Shown: positions 17,210 to 26,441, counted from the first letter of the stretch. The stretch is DNA of 64,000 nt from an uncultured Burkholderiales bacterium (GCA_903871545.1 CAIQHG010000059.1:62001-126000); one strand, 5' to 3'. Numbers and translations are program-made. Notes: generated from the sequence alone by a model not told the origin.

Positions 17210-17725
17210 ATGGTACCAAGGCTCTCGAATCTAGCTGTAGTTGTGATGGGGGTGAGCGGGTGCGGCAAAAGCACTGTGGGTCAATTGCTTGGGGAACGAC
17301 TTGGTATAGATTTTGTTGAAGGAGACCAGTTCCATTCTCATGCAAATATCGTAAAAATGGCTTCTGGAAACCCTCTCACTGACCAAGACCGTTTGGAGTG
17401 GCTGGAGTTGTTGGCCGACATGCTACGCCAAGCTCACTCCAGTCAAAGGGCAGTTGTGATGAGTTGCTCGGCACTCAAAAAGAGTTATAGAAATATTTTG
17501 CGTGCCGGCAACAACAACGTTCGATTCATCTACTTAAAAGGAACTTTTGAGGTTCTAAATAAAAGAGTGAGTGAGCGCTCTCATCAGTATATGCCTTCGT
17601 CTTTGCTTAATAGTCAACTATCTACGCTTGAGCCCCCTCTAATTGAGGAGAACCCTTTGGCTTACGATGTGAGCTTACCTCCCGAGCTGATAGTGGACAC
17701 CATTTTGAAGGAGTTGGGGCTCTAA
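17210..17725 (+). CDS. gntK: gluconokinase
   Basis: This small P-loop kinase (171 residues) phosphorylates D-gluconate to 6-phosphogluconate. GntK motifs are intact: Walker A MGVSGCGKSTVG (residues about 14-25), FVEGDQFHSHANIVKMASGNPLTDQDR, and SCSALKKSYRNILR. It is the last gene of the operon begun by the 2-hydroxyacid dehydrogenase and overlaps it functionally: a 2-ketogluconate reductase plus GntK would feed the pentose phosphate pathway. No clear ribosome site precedes the ATG, so translation may be coupled to the ATPase gene 6 bp upstream. Confidence 0.93.
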   Translation: MVPRLSNLAVVVMGVSGCGKSTVGQLLGERLGIDFVEGDQFHSHANIVKMASGNPLTDQDRLEWLELLADMLRQAHSSQRAVVMSCSALKKSYRNILRAGNNNVRFIYLKGTFEVLNKRVSERSHQYMPSSLLNSQLSTLEPPLIEENPLAYDVSLPPELIVDTILKELGL

Positions 17726-17767
17726 AGAGCATCAATATTTGAAGTACGAATTTAGAGGTTTTTTTGT

Positions 17768-19759
17768 TCATCTAGAAAAGCCGCTCGGACTTCTTTTAGG
17801 ACCGCCGTTGCCTCCAGCACCCCCGCCACCACCGCTCCTTGGCCTTGGACGTTTGCCACCACCTGGCGCTGCGTTGTCAGAGCTTCCCCTTGGTCCTAAG
17901 CCTTGACCAGATGAGCCTCTATTGTTCCTGGATCCGCCCCTGTTGCCCTGAGACATGAGATCAACGGTTGTCATCGTTGGGTCTGGCACTCGTTGAGAGG
18001 AGTTACTGGACTTGTGCCCAAAAGCGTTGACGCCACTTTGAGTACCCAAGTGAGCATTCGCACGGGGTTGAAAATCATCGTCTCCACGTGCCGATTGGGG
18101 CTCTGAGTTGAAGGGGTCTTTTGCCTCTCTGGGTTCTCTTTGCTCCCTTTGCTCCCTTTGCTCTCGGTTGTCTCTGGGTTGGTTGGGGCGATTGTTATTG
18201 CGGTTTGAATTGTTTCTTTGCCCATAACCAGAGGGTGAGCGAGGCGGCTGAGCACTCCTTTGGGGTCTTTGATCAAATCCATTTTCACCGCTACCCGGGG
18301 CCCCTTGAGATCCTTGAGTCGAGTTAAGCACCTCGCCGTTGGGGCCGGTTTGAACCGATTGTTGAGTTGTATTTTGAGGGCCAGATCGTGAAGTATGTCC
18401 CTCATTGCGCCTGGATGCGGCGTGAGGTCTTTGAGAGGAACTGGGGCCAGTGTTATTGGCAGACCCAGTTGGTTTCTTTTTATCCCGAATTCTTTCGAGC
18501 ATCTCTTGTCTAGCCGCTCTTGCTGCTTTAGCCATGACGTCTCTGCTGGGCGGTCTTCCAACGCCCCCCCACAGAGTTTGGCGACCCATAGCAATGGGCT
18601 CTGCTCTCTCGCTTGCATCAGGCGCGAAGTCCTCAACAGTTTCAACTGGAATAGATTGATTTGTAAATTTTTCGATTTCTTGCATAAATCCCTGCTCATC
18701 TAAAGAAACAAGGCTGATAGCCTCTCCGCTAGCCCCGGCTCGCCCCGTGCGTCCGATCCTGTGGACATAATCCTCACTTACGTTGGGTATCTCAAAATTG
18801 ACAACGTGAGGTAAATCGTCAATGTCGATTCCGCGAGCAGCAATATCTGTTGCGACTAAAACGCGCAACTCCCCACTCTTAAATCCAGCTAAGGCCTGGG
18901 TTCTTGCAGATTGACTTTTGTTACCATGCAAAGCCATTGCGGTAATTCCAGTTTTGTTTAAAAATTCAGCAACATGATTGGCCCCAAACTTGGTTCTAGT
19001 GAATACAAGAACCTGATTCCAGTTGTTGGTCTGAACGATATGGGCCAATAAGGCTTTCTTTTTATTCCTGCCAACAGGGTGCACAACTTGACGAATTCGT
19101 TGTACTGTGGTGTTGCTTGGCGTGACTTGGATGCTTTGAGGATTGGAGAGCAGTGAATTTGCAAGCTCCTTGATCTCGGCGCTAAAAGTGGCTGAGAAGA
19201 GAAGACTTTGTTTGTTTTGCGGGATGAGTGAGAGGATTTTTTTGACATCATGAATGAACCCCATGTCTAGCATGCGGTCTGCTTCGTCAAGCACCAAAAT
19301 TTGTACAGTGGACAAATCAAGATGTCCTTGTTGCTGCAAATCTAACAATCTTCCTGGGGTGGCAACTAAAATATCGACACCCCGGCGAATTTTGTCAATT
19401 TGAGGGTTCATCCCCACTCCACCAAAAATTACAGCAGAGTTGAGTTGTAAATATTTTCCGTAATTTTGAACAGACTCCTCAATTTGAGCTGCCAACTCTC
19501 GAGTGGGTGTTAAAACAAGCGCCCGGGTACCAAATACGCCGAACTTATTGGTTGAGCTCCTGCTCATCGTTAGTTTGTGCAGCAAGGGAAGCGTAAAGGC
19601 TGCCGTCTTGCCTGTCCCAGTTTGAGCACCCGCCAAAAGATCGTGCCCTTGAAGGATGATGGGAATGGATTTTTCCTGTACGGGTGTAGGGTTTTCGTAG
19701 CCTTGCTCGCGCACAGCCTTTAAGATGGCGGGAGCCAAATTTAATTCTTCAAATTTCAT
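17768..19759 (-). CDS. rhlE: DEAD-box RNA helicase RhlE with long low-complexity tail
   Basis: The helicase core spans residues 1-375 with Q motif ([14 protein letters not shown]...PTPVQ), [34 protein letters not shown], and the C-lobe motifs [15 protein letters not shown] and [10 protein letters not shown]. This identifies RhlE. The remaining 290 residues are a disordered tail rich in Arg, Gly, Asn, Gln and Ser, including a short EQR repeat from a 9-bp DNA repeat at about 18138-18166 and a glycine-rich end. Tails of this kind bind RNA nonspecifically. Roles in cold adaptation and rRNA maturation are known for the family. A TTGACT/TGTAAC promoter-like pair lies 40-70 bp upstream. Confidence 0.93.
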   Translation of the reverse strand: MKFEELNLAPAILKAVREQGYENPTPVQEKSIPIILQGHDLLAGAQTGTGKTAAFTLPLLHKLTMSRSSTNKFGVFGTRALVLTPTRELAAQIEESVQNYGKYLQLNSAVIFGGVGMNPQIDKIRRGVDILVATPGRLLDLQQQGHLDLSTVQILVLDEADRMLDMGFIHDVKKILSLIPQNKQSLLFSATFSAEIKELANSLLSNPQSIQVTPSNTTVQRIRQVVHPVGRNKKKALLAHIVQTNNWNQVLVFTRTKFGANHVAEFLNKTGITAMALHGNKSQSARTQALAGFKSGELRVLVATDIAARGIDIDDLPHVVNFEIPNVSEDYVHRIGRTGRAGASGEAISLVSLDEQGFMQEIEKFTNQSIPVETVEDFAPDASERAEPIAMGRQTLWGGVGRPPSRDVMAKAARAARQEMLERIRDKKKPTGSANNTGPSSSQRPHAASRRNEGHTSRSGPQNTTQQSVQTGPNGEVLNSTQGSQGAPGSGENGFDQRPQRSAQPPRSPSGYGQRNNSNRNNNRPNQPRDNREQREQREQREPREAKDPFNSEPQSARGDDDFQPRANAHLGTQSGVNAFGHKSSNSSQRVPDPTMTTVDLMSQGNRGGSRNNRGSSGQGLGPRGSSDNAAPGGGKRPRPRSGGGGGAGGNGGPKRSPSGFSR

Positions 19760-20105
19760 GAAATAAGCGCAATATTAAGCGCGTGCAGCAGTCTTACTCG
19801 TTACAAAGTTTAAGTAACATCCAGTCAAAGACCGACGGGAAACACAATTGGAGCCAAGATAATGCAAAAATTAAAAAAATAGTATTTTTTGCTTGGATCC
19901 CAGCAAGTTCGCTGGCGTTGAGGCAACTGGTGGCGTCAACATCTCAATTCTCTCACGAAAAGTCAGTTTTGCCTAAAAATACTTTGAAAACGTCCATTTT
20001 GCGCAACTGTATCGACACAATTGATTCATGCCAAACTAACGCGATAATCCAAGCTTAGAGATATCTAGGCAATCTGCCGTTTACTTTTAGAAAGAGAAAA
20101 GCTTC
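19760..20105. other. 346-bp divergent promoter region rhlE / ettA
   Basis: This gap separates divergent rhlE and ettA and must carry both promoters. A 91-codon plus-strand frame (19783-20058) covers much of it. That frame has no recognisable domain or ribosome site, so I treat it as chance. The rhlE-side promoter is listed separately; I cannot place the ettA promoter. Confidence 0.5.
19800..19828 (-). promoter_or_regulatory. putative sigma-70 promoter of rhlE
   Basis: Read on the minus strand, TTGACT (19828-19823) and TGTAAC (19805-19800) are separated by 17 bases. They lie about 40 bp before the rhlE start codon at 19759. The -35 matches five of six consensus bases; the -10 is weaker. Confidence 0.4.
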
Positions 20106-21767
20106 ATGGCTCAATATGTATTTACGATGAATAGGGTGGGGAAAATAGTTCCCCCCAAGCGCCATATTTTGAAAGACATCTCCCTTAGTTTCTTTCCCGG
20201 CGCAAAAATTGGTGTCCTTGGTTTGAATGGATCCGGTAAATCTACGCTTTTAAAAATCATGGCAGGTTTGGACACGGAAATTGAGGGGGAGGCTCTGCCC
20301 ATGGCAGACCTTAAGATTGGTTACTTACCCCAAGAGCCTCAGTTAGAGCCAACACACACCGTCAGGCAGGTGGTTGAAGGAGCAATGGAGGAGGTATTAG
20401 CGGCTAAAACAAGGCTTGATGAAATTTATGCGGCTTACGCTGAGCCGGATGCTGACTTTGATAAATTGGCGGCCGAGCAAGGTGAGCTTGAGAGCATTAT
20501 CGCTGCAGCAGGCACGGACAGTGAGCATCAATTTGAAATCGCCGCTGATGCGCTCAGATTGCCACCTTGGGAGGCACTCATAGACAAGCTGTCGGGCGGA
20601 GAAAAAAGACGTGTAGCGCTATGCCGCTTATTGTTGTCAAAACCTGATATGTTGCTTTTAGATGAACCCACCAATCACTTGGATGCTGAGTCAGTCGATT
20701 GGCTAGAGCAGTTCCTTCAAAGATATCCCGGTACGGTTGTAGCCATCACCCACGATAGGTATTTTTTAGATAACGCTGCAGAGTGGATTTTAGAGCTTGA
20801 CAGGGGGCACGGAATACCTTGGAAAGGCAACTACAGCACCTGGTTGGGCCAAAAACAGGATCGATTAGAGAAAGAACAAAAAGGAGAAGAAGCTTTATCC
20901 AAAGCTTTGAAAAAGGAGCTGGAATGGGTTCGTCAAAACCCCAAAGGACGACAGGCCAAAAGTAAGGCCCGTATTGCAAGGTTTGAGGAGTTATCTAGCC
21001 ACGAATATCAAACTAGAAACGAAACTCAGGAAATCTTTATCCCTGTCGCAGAGCGTCTAGGCAATGAAGTTATCGAGTTTAACGGAGTTACAAAGTCGTT
21101 TGGGGATAGGGTTTTAATAGACAACCTGAGCTTTAAAGTACCAGCAGGAGCGATTGTTGGAATCATTGGTCCCAACGGTGCAGGTAAGTCCACACTCTTT
21201 CGGATGCTGGCTGACAAGCAGCAGCCCGATAGTGGTGAAATCAAAGTCGGATCGACCGTTAGGATGGCCTTTGTGGACCAAACTAGAGATGATTTATCAA
21301 ACGATAAAACCGTTTGGGAAGATGTCTCAGGGGGACTTGATATATTGACGGTGGGTAAGTTTGAGATGGCCAGTCGAGCTTACTGCGGGCGTTTTAACTT
21401 TAACGGCGGTGATCAACAAAAAAGAGTTGGCACCTTGTCGGGGGGCGAACGAGGGCGACTGCATCTGGCTAAAACGCTAATTGCGGGTGGAAATGTGCTG
21501 TTACTGGATGAGCCCTCCAACGATCTGGATGTGGAGACGCTACGTGCGCTTGAGGATGCGCTTTTAGAATTTGCGGGAAGCGTAATGGTGATCAGCCATG
21601 ACCGTTGGTTCCTTGACCGAATTGCAACCCACATCCTTGCTTGCGAGGGTGATTCTCAGTGGGTGTTTTTTGATGGCAATTACCAGGAATATGAAATTGA
21701 TAAGAAAAAACGTCTTGGTGAGGAGGGCGCTAAGCCAAGGCGCGCTCGCTTTAAGGCTTTGAAATAA
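20106..21767 (+). CDS. ettA: energy-dependent translational throttle protein EttA (ABC-F)
   Basis: The 553-residue ABC-F ATPase has two nucleotide-binding domains without membrane helices. NBD1 has Walker A GLNGSGKST and signature LSGGEKRRVALCR; NBD2 has Walker A GPNGAGKST and signature LSGGERGRLHLAK. Between them are the arm and the P-site tRNA-interaction linker (KQDRLEKEQKGEEALSKALKKELEW, then RQNPKGRQAKSKARIARFEEL), typical of EttA. It binds the ribosomal E site and gates entry into elongation according to the ADP/ATP ratio. The start has a purine-rich ribosome site. It is followed by the luciferase-like gene after 25 bp. Confidence 0.95.
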   Translation: MAQYVFTMNRVGKIVPPKRHILKDISLSFFPGAKIGVLGLNGSGKSTLLKIMAGLDTEIEGEALPMADLKIGYLPQEPQLEPTHTVRQVVEGAMEEVLAAKTRLDEIYAAYAEPDADFDKLAAEQGELESIIAAAGTDSEHQFEIAADALRLPPWEALIDKLSGGEKRRVALCRLLLSKPDMLLLDEPTNHLDAESVDWLEQFLQRYPGTVVAITHDRYFLDNAAEWILELDRGHGIPWKGNYSTWLGQKQDRLEKEQKGEEALSKALKKELEWVRQNPKGRQAKSKARIARFEELSSHEYQTRNETQEIFIPVAERLGNEVIEFNGVTKSFGDRVLIDNLSFKVPAGAIVGIIGPNGAGKSTLFRMLADKQQPDSGEIKVGSTVRMAFVDQTRDDLSNDKTVWEDVSGGLDILTVGKFEMASRAYCGRFNFNGGDQQKRVGTLSGGERGRLHLAKTLIAGGNVLLLDEPSNDLDVETLRALEDALLEFAGSVMVISHDRWFLDRIATHILACEGDSQWVFFDGNYQEYEIDKKKRLGEEGAKPRRARFKALK

Positions 21768-21792
21768 CAATTCATTCTTTGTACGATTTCAT

Positions 21793-22800
21793 ATGCTAAA
21801 AATCTCTGTACTTGATCAGTCTGTAGCCGTCAAAGATTGCAGCGGAGCACTTGCAATCCAACAATCTTTGGAACTTGCAAAGCATTGTGAGCAGCTCGGA
21901 TACAACCGTTTTTGGGTGAGCGAGCACCACTCACACCCAAGCATTGTGGGTACTGCTCCAGAAGTTTTAATGGCAGCTATCGCCGCTCAAACCAACCGAA
22001 TCCGAATAGGAAGTGCCGGTGTGATGTTGCCCCATTACTCCTCGCTTAAAGTTGCCGAGCAGTTCCGTGTCTTAGATGCCTTAGCTCCAGGTCGAATTGA
22101 TTTAGGGGTGGGACGAGCGCCGGGCAGTGACGGAAGAACAGCGCAAATCTTGAACCCTGATCGATATGCATCTGATCGGTTTCCAGAGCAAGTTGTTGAA
22201 TTGATTCAGTGGGTAGGAGGCGCAACGCCCTCGCCCGGTCATCCCGGGCACGGCGTCTTTGCTTACCCAAGCAGCGATACTTCCCCTGATGTTTGGATGC
22301 TTGGAAGCTCGGACTACGGAGCTCAGCTTGCAGCGTACCTGGGGTTGCCTTATGCTTTTGCTTACTTCATTACTGAAGGTGTAGGCGCTGTCCAAGCCCT
22401 TGAGATATATAGAAAAACTTTCAAACCCAGTGCACAACTTGCAAAGCCCTATGCTGGGGTGTGTGTATGGGCCTTGGCTGCGCCAACGGAGGAGGAGGCT
22501 TGGTGGGCTTTTAAGAGCAGAGCTCGCTGGCGAACGGACAGAAACAGTGGGCGCATTGGCCCTTTGCTTCATCCAGACCAAGCTGATCGCGAATTTACTC
22601 CGCAAGAGCTTCACGCAATTGAGCAGTTAAAGGCAAATGCGTTGGTTGGAACTGCCGATCAAGTCAAGAAAAAAATAGAAAAATTAGCTGATACATTAGG
22701 AGCCCAAGAGATGGTCATCATCACCTGGAGTCATGATTCAAAATCTCAATTTAAATCCTACGAACTCTTAGCTGAAGCATTTGATTTACAACACGCTTAA
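21793..22800 (+). CDS. LLM-class flavin-dependent oxidoreductase (MsnO8-like)
   Basis: This is a bacterial luciferase-like (alpha/beta-barrel) F420/FMN-type oxidoreductase of 335 residues. The N-terminus (ISVLDQS, then LGYNRFWVSEHH) and the RIRIGSAGVMLPHYSSLKVAEQF segment followed by GRIDLGVGRAPGSD are typical of the MsnO8/YhbW branch. It would oxidise an organic substrate with FMNH2 and O2; the substrate is unknown. Its stop lies 50 bp before the methionine-synthase gene, and the two probably share a transcript that ends at the hairpin at 23991. No flavin reductase gene is adjacent. Confidence 0.88.
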   Translation: MLKISVLDQSVAVKDCSGALAIQQSLELAKHCEQLGYNRFWVSEHHSHPSIVGTAPEVLMAAIAAQTNRIRIGSAGVMLPHYSSLKVAEQFRVLDALAPGRIDLGVGRAPGSDGRTAQILNPDRYASDRFPEQVVELIQWVGGATPSPGHPGHGVFAYPSSDTSPDVWMLGSSDYGAQLAAYLGLPYAFAYFITEGVGAVQALEIYRKTFKPSAQLAKPYAGVCVWALAAPTEEEAWWAFKSRARWRTDRNSGRIGPLLHPDQADREFTPQELHAIEQLKANALVGTADQVKKKIEKLADTLGAQEMVIITWSHDSKSQFKSYELLAEAFDLQHA

Positions 22801-22849
22801 GTTGAAATTACCCTCCCCCCCTCATTTATTTACTTTGGAGACAAATTAC

Positions 22850-23890
22850 ATGTTTAAAACAACGCTTGCAGGCAGCCTGCCCAAACCCGATTGGTTAGCT
22901 GAGACCAACAAACTTTGGCCTCAGTGGAGAACCAGTGGAGAGGCTTTGCTTTCCTATAAAGCGGACGCTACTTTGCTGTGGATTAAAGAACAAGAGGACT
23001 GCGGTTTAGACATAGTTGGCGACGGGGAGCAGGCGCGTCAACATTTTGTACATGGTTTTTTAGAGCAAGTTGAGGGAATCGATTTTGAGAATAAAGTCAC
23101 CATGGGGATCCGCAACAACAGATACGACGCGCAAGTGCCCCAGGTCATCGGTCCATTAAAGCTTAAAGGCAGAGTTCACAAATTTGAAGCAAATTTGGCC
23201 CGGGCGCATACTAAAAAACAGCTTAAATTCACCCTGCCTGGTCCAATGACAATTGTTGACACGGTGGCTGATCGTTATTACGGTTTGGGCTCCAATGAGA
23301 AAGAGGGTCGCATCAAAATGGCCTTTGCCTTCGCAGAGCTATTAAACCAAGAGGCTTTAGCGTTGCAGGCAGACGGAGTTGATGTGATTCAATTTGATGA
23401 GCCAGCCTTTAACGTTTATATGGAGGAGGCCGCAGACTGGGGAGTTCAAGCGCTTGAGCGCGCAGCTCAAGGGCTGTCTTGCACCACAGCGGTCCATATC
23501 TGTTACGGTTACGGTATTAAGGCCAATAATGACTGGAAAAAGTCTCTAGGGCAAGAGTGGCGTCAATATGAGAAGATCTTTCCAGCTCTTGCCAAGAGTA
23601 GCATTAAACAAGTGAGCTTGGAGTGCCAACACTCACAAGTTCCAATGGATTTGATTGATCTGCTTAAGGGCAAAGACGTGATGGTGGGTGTCATCGATGT
23701 GGCCAGTGATGTGGTTGAAACCGCCGAGGAGGTTGCTGACACAATAGGGCGTGCTTTGAAGTTTGTGAGCGCCAATCACCTGATTGCTTGTACCAATTGC
23801 GGCATGGCCCCCATGAGCCGCGAGACAGCAATCAGTAAACTCAAAGCTTTAGTGGGTGGCGCTGCTTTGGCCAGTGAACGCTATTTGTAA
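22850..23890 (+). CDS. core-type cobalamin-independent methionine synthase (MetE C-terminal domain)
   Basis: The 346-residue protein is the catalytic barrel of MetE without the N-terminal half of canonical MetE (about 750 residues). Zn/thiol ligands are present: His in TAVHICYGYG, Glu and Cys in SLECQHS, and Cys in ACTNCGM. The substrate motifs GDGEQAR, GPMTIVDT and IQFDEPAF are also seen. Core enzymes transfer a methyl group to homocysteine, but several of them do not use methyl-tetrahydropteroylglutamate. The donor is unknown here. The frame opens upstream in the preceding gene, but I chose the ATG at 22850 with GGAG nine bases upstream. A partner of the DUF1852/MesX kind is not visible nearby. 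Confidence 0.85.
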   Translation: MFKTTLAGSLPKPDWLAETNKLWPQWRTSGEALLSYKADATLLWIKEQEDCGLDIVGDGEQARQHFVHGFLEQVEGIDFENKVTMGIRNNRYDAQVPQVIGPLKLKGRVHKFEANLARAHTKKQLKFTLPGPMTIVDTVADRYYGLGSNEKEGRIKMAFAFAELLNQEALALQADGVDVIQFDEPAFNVYMEEAADWGVQALERAAQGLSCTTAVHICYGYGIKANNDWKKSLGQEWRQYEKIFPALAKSSIKQVSLECQHSQVPMDLIDLLKGKDVMVGVIDVASDVVETAEEVADTIGRALKFVSANHLIACTNCGMAPMSRETAISKLKALVGGAALASERYL

Positions 23891-23990
23891 AAGCAGGAGG
23901 AAATTAACGCCTCCAGGCTGATTGACTCGTAAGAGTTTTGAGTTCAAGGGCTGAAATTTTTGAGGACACAGGGTTTAATATTTAATCGCT

Positions 23991-24032
23991 ATACGGGGTT
24001 TCTTGTTTTGTGTGAGAAACACCGTATTTTTG
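23991..24032 (+). terminator. rho-independent terminator after core methionine synthase
   Basis: Arms atacggggtttct (23991-24003) and agaaacaccgtat (24015-24027) form a 13-bp stem with one mismatch and an 11-base loop, followed by a T run on the plus strand. It terminates the methionine-synthase transcript. In the other direction it has no T run and so is a weak terminator for the convergent thiolase. Confidence 0.8.
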
Positions 24033-24046
24033 AAACTAATTTTGTT

Positions 24047-25231
24047 CTATTGTCTTTCAAAAATAGCTGCAATACCTTGCCCACCACCAATGCACATCGT
24101 CACTAAGGCGTAACGTCCCGAGATTCGTTCAAGCTCATAAATCGCTTTGACTGTGATGATCGCGCCAGTTGCCCCAACCGGGTGTCCCAGGGATATACCG
24201 GACCCGTTTGGATTGACCTTGGCTGGATCTAGTCCTAGGTCCATAATCACCGCGCAGGCCTGCGCGGCGAAAGCCTCATTGGCTTCAATCACATCCATGT
24301 CTTGGATTTTAAGTCCCGCCTTTGCAAGAGCTTTCTGTGTAGCTGGAACGGGACCTATTCCCATGAATTTAGGGTCAACACCAGCGTGTGCGTAAGCCAC
24401 CAATCGCGCCATGGGCTTTATACCCCGGGCCTTCGCGGTGGATGCCTCCATGAGGACGAGGGCGCTGGCAGCGTCGTTTATGCCCGAAGCATTACCGGCT
24501 GTAACGGTACCGTTTTCTTTGATGAACACGGGTCTGAGTTTTGAGAAATCTTCCATTTTGGAATTCTCACGTATATGCTCGTCGGTTAAAAAAGGCGTCT
24601 CCCCTTTCCTTGACTTTAGCATCACTGGCACAATTTGTTCTTTAAAATAACCAGACTTTGTGGCGTGCTCAGCCCGCCTATGGCTCTCAAAGGCGAGCGA
24701 GTCTTGTTGCTCTCGGGTGATTTGCCATTTTTCAGCAATGTTCTCTGCCGTGACGCCCATGTGAATCTTATGGAACGGATCATGCAAAGTCCCAACCATC
24801 ATGTCATGCAACACTGCGTCTCCCATGCGCGAGCCAAAGCGGTTTGATAAACTGAGGTAGGGGCCTCTGCTCATGTTCTCTGCGCCTCCTCCAATCGCAA
24901 TATCTGCATCTCCAAGCAAAATGGACTGACTAGCTGAAATAATAGCCTGAAGTCCTGAGCCACATAGTCGGTTCACATTAAAGGCGGGTGTGCCCTCAGA
25001 GCAGCCCGCATCGAGTGCGGCAACACGGGAAAGGTAAAGGTCTCTTGGCTCAGTGTTTATCACTTGACCAAAGACAACGTGTTGAATGTCTTTGGCGTCG
25101 AGCTTTGCGCGGTCAATAGCCCCGCGAACAACAGTTGCAGCAAGCTCTGTGGGGGGGGAATCTTTTAAGCTGCCTCCAAAGGTTCCGATAGCTGTACGAA
25201 CGGCACTTACAATTACGACTTCACGGGACAT
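24047..25231 (-). CDS. acetyl-CoA C-acetyltransferase (thiolase)
   Basis: This 394-residue biosynthetic/degradative thiolase condenses or cleaves acetoacetyl-CoA. Catalytic residues are all present: the nucleophilic Cys in NRLCGSGLQA (about residue 88), His in GHPVGATGA, and Cys in CIGGGQG near the C-terminus. The length and motif set fit AtoB/PhaA. It sits alone; the CoA-transferase pair scoAB lies 15 kb away and could join it in acetoacetate metabolism. A PHB synthase or reductase is not adjacent. The gene is divergent from nothing close, with the pseudouridine synthase gene ending 46 bp upstream on the same strand. Confidence 0.93.
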   Translation of the reverse strand: MSREVVIVSAVRTAIGTFGGSLKDSPPTELAATVVRGAIDRAKLDAKDIQHVVFGQVINTEPRDLYLSRVAALDAGCSEGTPAFNVNRLCGSGLQAIISASQSILLGDADIAIGGGAENMSRGPYLSLSNRFGSRMGDAVLHDMMVGTLHDPFHKIHMGVTAENIAEKWQITREQQDSLAFESHRRAEHATKSGYFKEQIVPVMLKSRKGETPFLTDEHIRENSKMEDFSKLRPVFIKENGTVTAGNASGINDAASALVLMEASTAKARGIKPMARLVAYAHAGVDPKFMGIGPVPATQKALAKAGLKIQDMDVIEANEAFAAQACAVIMDLGLDPAKVNPNGSGISLGHPVGATGAIITVKAIYELERISGRYALVTMCIGGGQGIAAIFERQ

Positions 25232-25276
25232 GGTGATTGACTCCTATTAAATAATTTTTTCTAGCGTCTCTTTCGA

Positions 25277-26080
25277 TCATTTTGCCAGATATTCTTGGTC
25301 TTGTTTTCTCTGCTCTTGCAGCGCGGCTAATTGCTCAGGGTTTAAGAATTGTGTTTGAACGTTGAGGTTCATTTCACAAAGTTTAAAAGGATGGGTAAAT
25401 ATAATTTGGTCAGCGTGTAAAAGCATGCGTTTGTAGGGATTTTTAAGCTCCCCCGCTAGCTCAGTTTTGCCCACAAGTGCGACGCCTGGTCCGCTGGGCT
25501 CATTTGCAACCCTCGGGCAATCAACAGGCAACCCGTAAAGCGTGTCCCCTAAGATAGGTAGGCCTACGCTTTGCAAGTGCACCCTGATTTGATGCGTGCG
25601 ACCACTCTTGGGTTTTACCTCTAAAAGAGTTGCACCCATTTCCTCCAAGTGTAGGATGGCGCGCCAATGGGTGATAGAAGGTTTACCCGATTCATCCGTT
25701 TTTTGTTTTGGCCTGTTGGGCCAATCAGCACTCAGCCCTTTGTCGATACAGTTCCATTGCAAAAGGGGGGAGACAAAGTTGCCAACCACAGCTAGATATC
25801 TTTTTTGAACGAGTTGACGCTCAAATAAAGCGCTTAATTTCTTTTGTGCTAAAGCATGTTTTGCCATCAACATCAAACCTGATGTGGCTTGATCGAGTCG
25901 GTGAACGATTAGAGCTTGCGGGTGGGTGGGGTATAGCCGGACTTGAACACAGTCGCTTTTTTGATCACCTCGCCCAGGAACAGCCAATAGACCAGGGGGT
26001 TTGTCAATGATCAACAGATCATTATCTTCAAAGATGATTTGAGGGTCGTTGGGCCTAAAGGCGTTCAAGTCGGTTGGCAT
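25277..26080 (-). CDS. RluA-family RNA pseudouridine synthase
   Basis: The enzyme isomerises specific uridines in rRNA or tRNA to pseudouridine. The catalytic motif HRLDQATSGL (Asp nucleophile) follows the DNDLLIIDKPPGLLAVPGR segment. Then come QKRYLAVV and KPKSGRTHQIRVHLQSVGLPILGD, all typical of the RluA family. There is no S4 domain, so RluA or TruC-like is more likely than RluC/D. The frame extends to a TTG at 26176, but that would overlap the ferredoxin gene by 73 bp. The ATG at 26080 gives 267 residues and fits better. The target base cannot be read from sequence. Confidence 0.88.
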   Translation of the reverse strand: MPTDLNAFRPNDPQIIFEDNDLLIIDKPPGLLAVPGRGDQKSDCVQVRLYPTHPQALIVHRLDQATSGLMLMAKHALAQKKLSALFERQLVQKRYLAVVGNFVSPLLQWNCIDKGLSADWPNRPKQKTDESGKPSITHWRAILHLEEMGATLLEVKPKSGRTHQIRVHLQSVGLPILGDTLYGLPVDCPRVANEPSGPGVALVGKTELAGELKNPYKRMLLHADQIIFTHPFKLCEMNLNVQTQFLNPEQLAALQEQRKQDQEYLAK

Positions 26081-26103
26081 TTGAATGAAAATTTGAAAAA
26101 AGT

Positions 26104-26391
26104 CTAAATCAAATACGCTTTTGAATTCACTATCACTAAATCTGAGCAGGCGATTGCAACACAAGGTAATATCCAACCCTCTATTTTTTCTTCATGGCTC
26201 AGCCCAGGCCAACCAATATCGTAGCGAACTTTACCGGATAAGGCTAATGTCAAGCACGTTCTACAAGTTCCGTTTCTACACGAGGACGGTATGTTGATCT
26301 CAAACTCTTGAGCGCACTCCATCAAGCTTGTGCGTTCGTGGGCTTGAAAACTTAGAGTTACGCTTTGAGTGTGTAGGTGTACTTTGAACAT
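26104..26391 (-). CDS. [2Fe-2S] plant-type ferredoxin
   Basis: A 95-residue soluble ferredoxin has the plant-type cluster ligands: three cysteines in SCRNGTCRTC (C-x4-C-x2-C, about residues 38-46) and the fourth in ILPCVAIA about 28 residues later. It transfers electrons; the redox partner is unknown. It sits between miaA (51 bp upstream, same strand) and the pseudouridine synthase. Neither encodes an obvious iron-sulfur oxidoreductase, so the electron donor and acceptor lie elsewhere. An AAAGGCG ribosome site precedes the ATG. Confidence 0.88.
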   Translation of the reverse strand: MFKVHLHTQSVTLSFQAHERTSLMECAQEFEINIPSSCRNGTCRTCLTLALSGKVRYDIGWPGLSHEEKIEGWILPCVAIACSDLVIVNSKAYLI

Positions 26392-26441
26392 GAAAGCGTC
26401 GCCTTTTATTAATCGAAAGAGCGGGGTAAGAATTCGTAAAA

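Noticed and set aside
17971-18699. 242-codon minus-strand frame inside rhlE
   Set aside because: It lies wholly within the low-complexity part of rhlE in another frame; no domain and no ribosome site. It is a shadow of repetitive codons.
19783-20058. 91-codon plus-strand frame between rhlE and ettA
   Set aside because: It covers the shared promoter region, has no recognisable domain and no ribosome site, and composition is unlike neighbouring genes.
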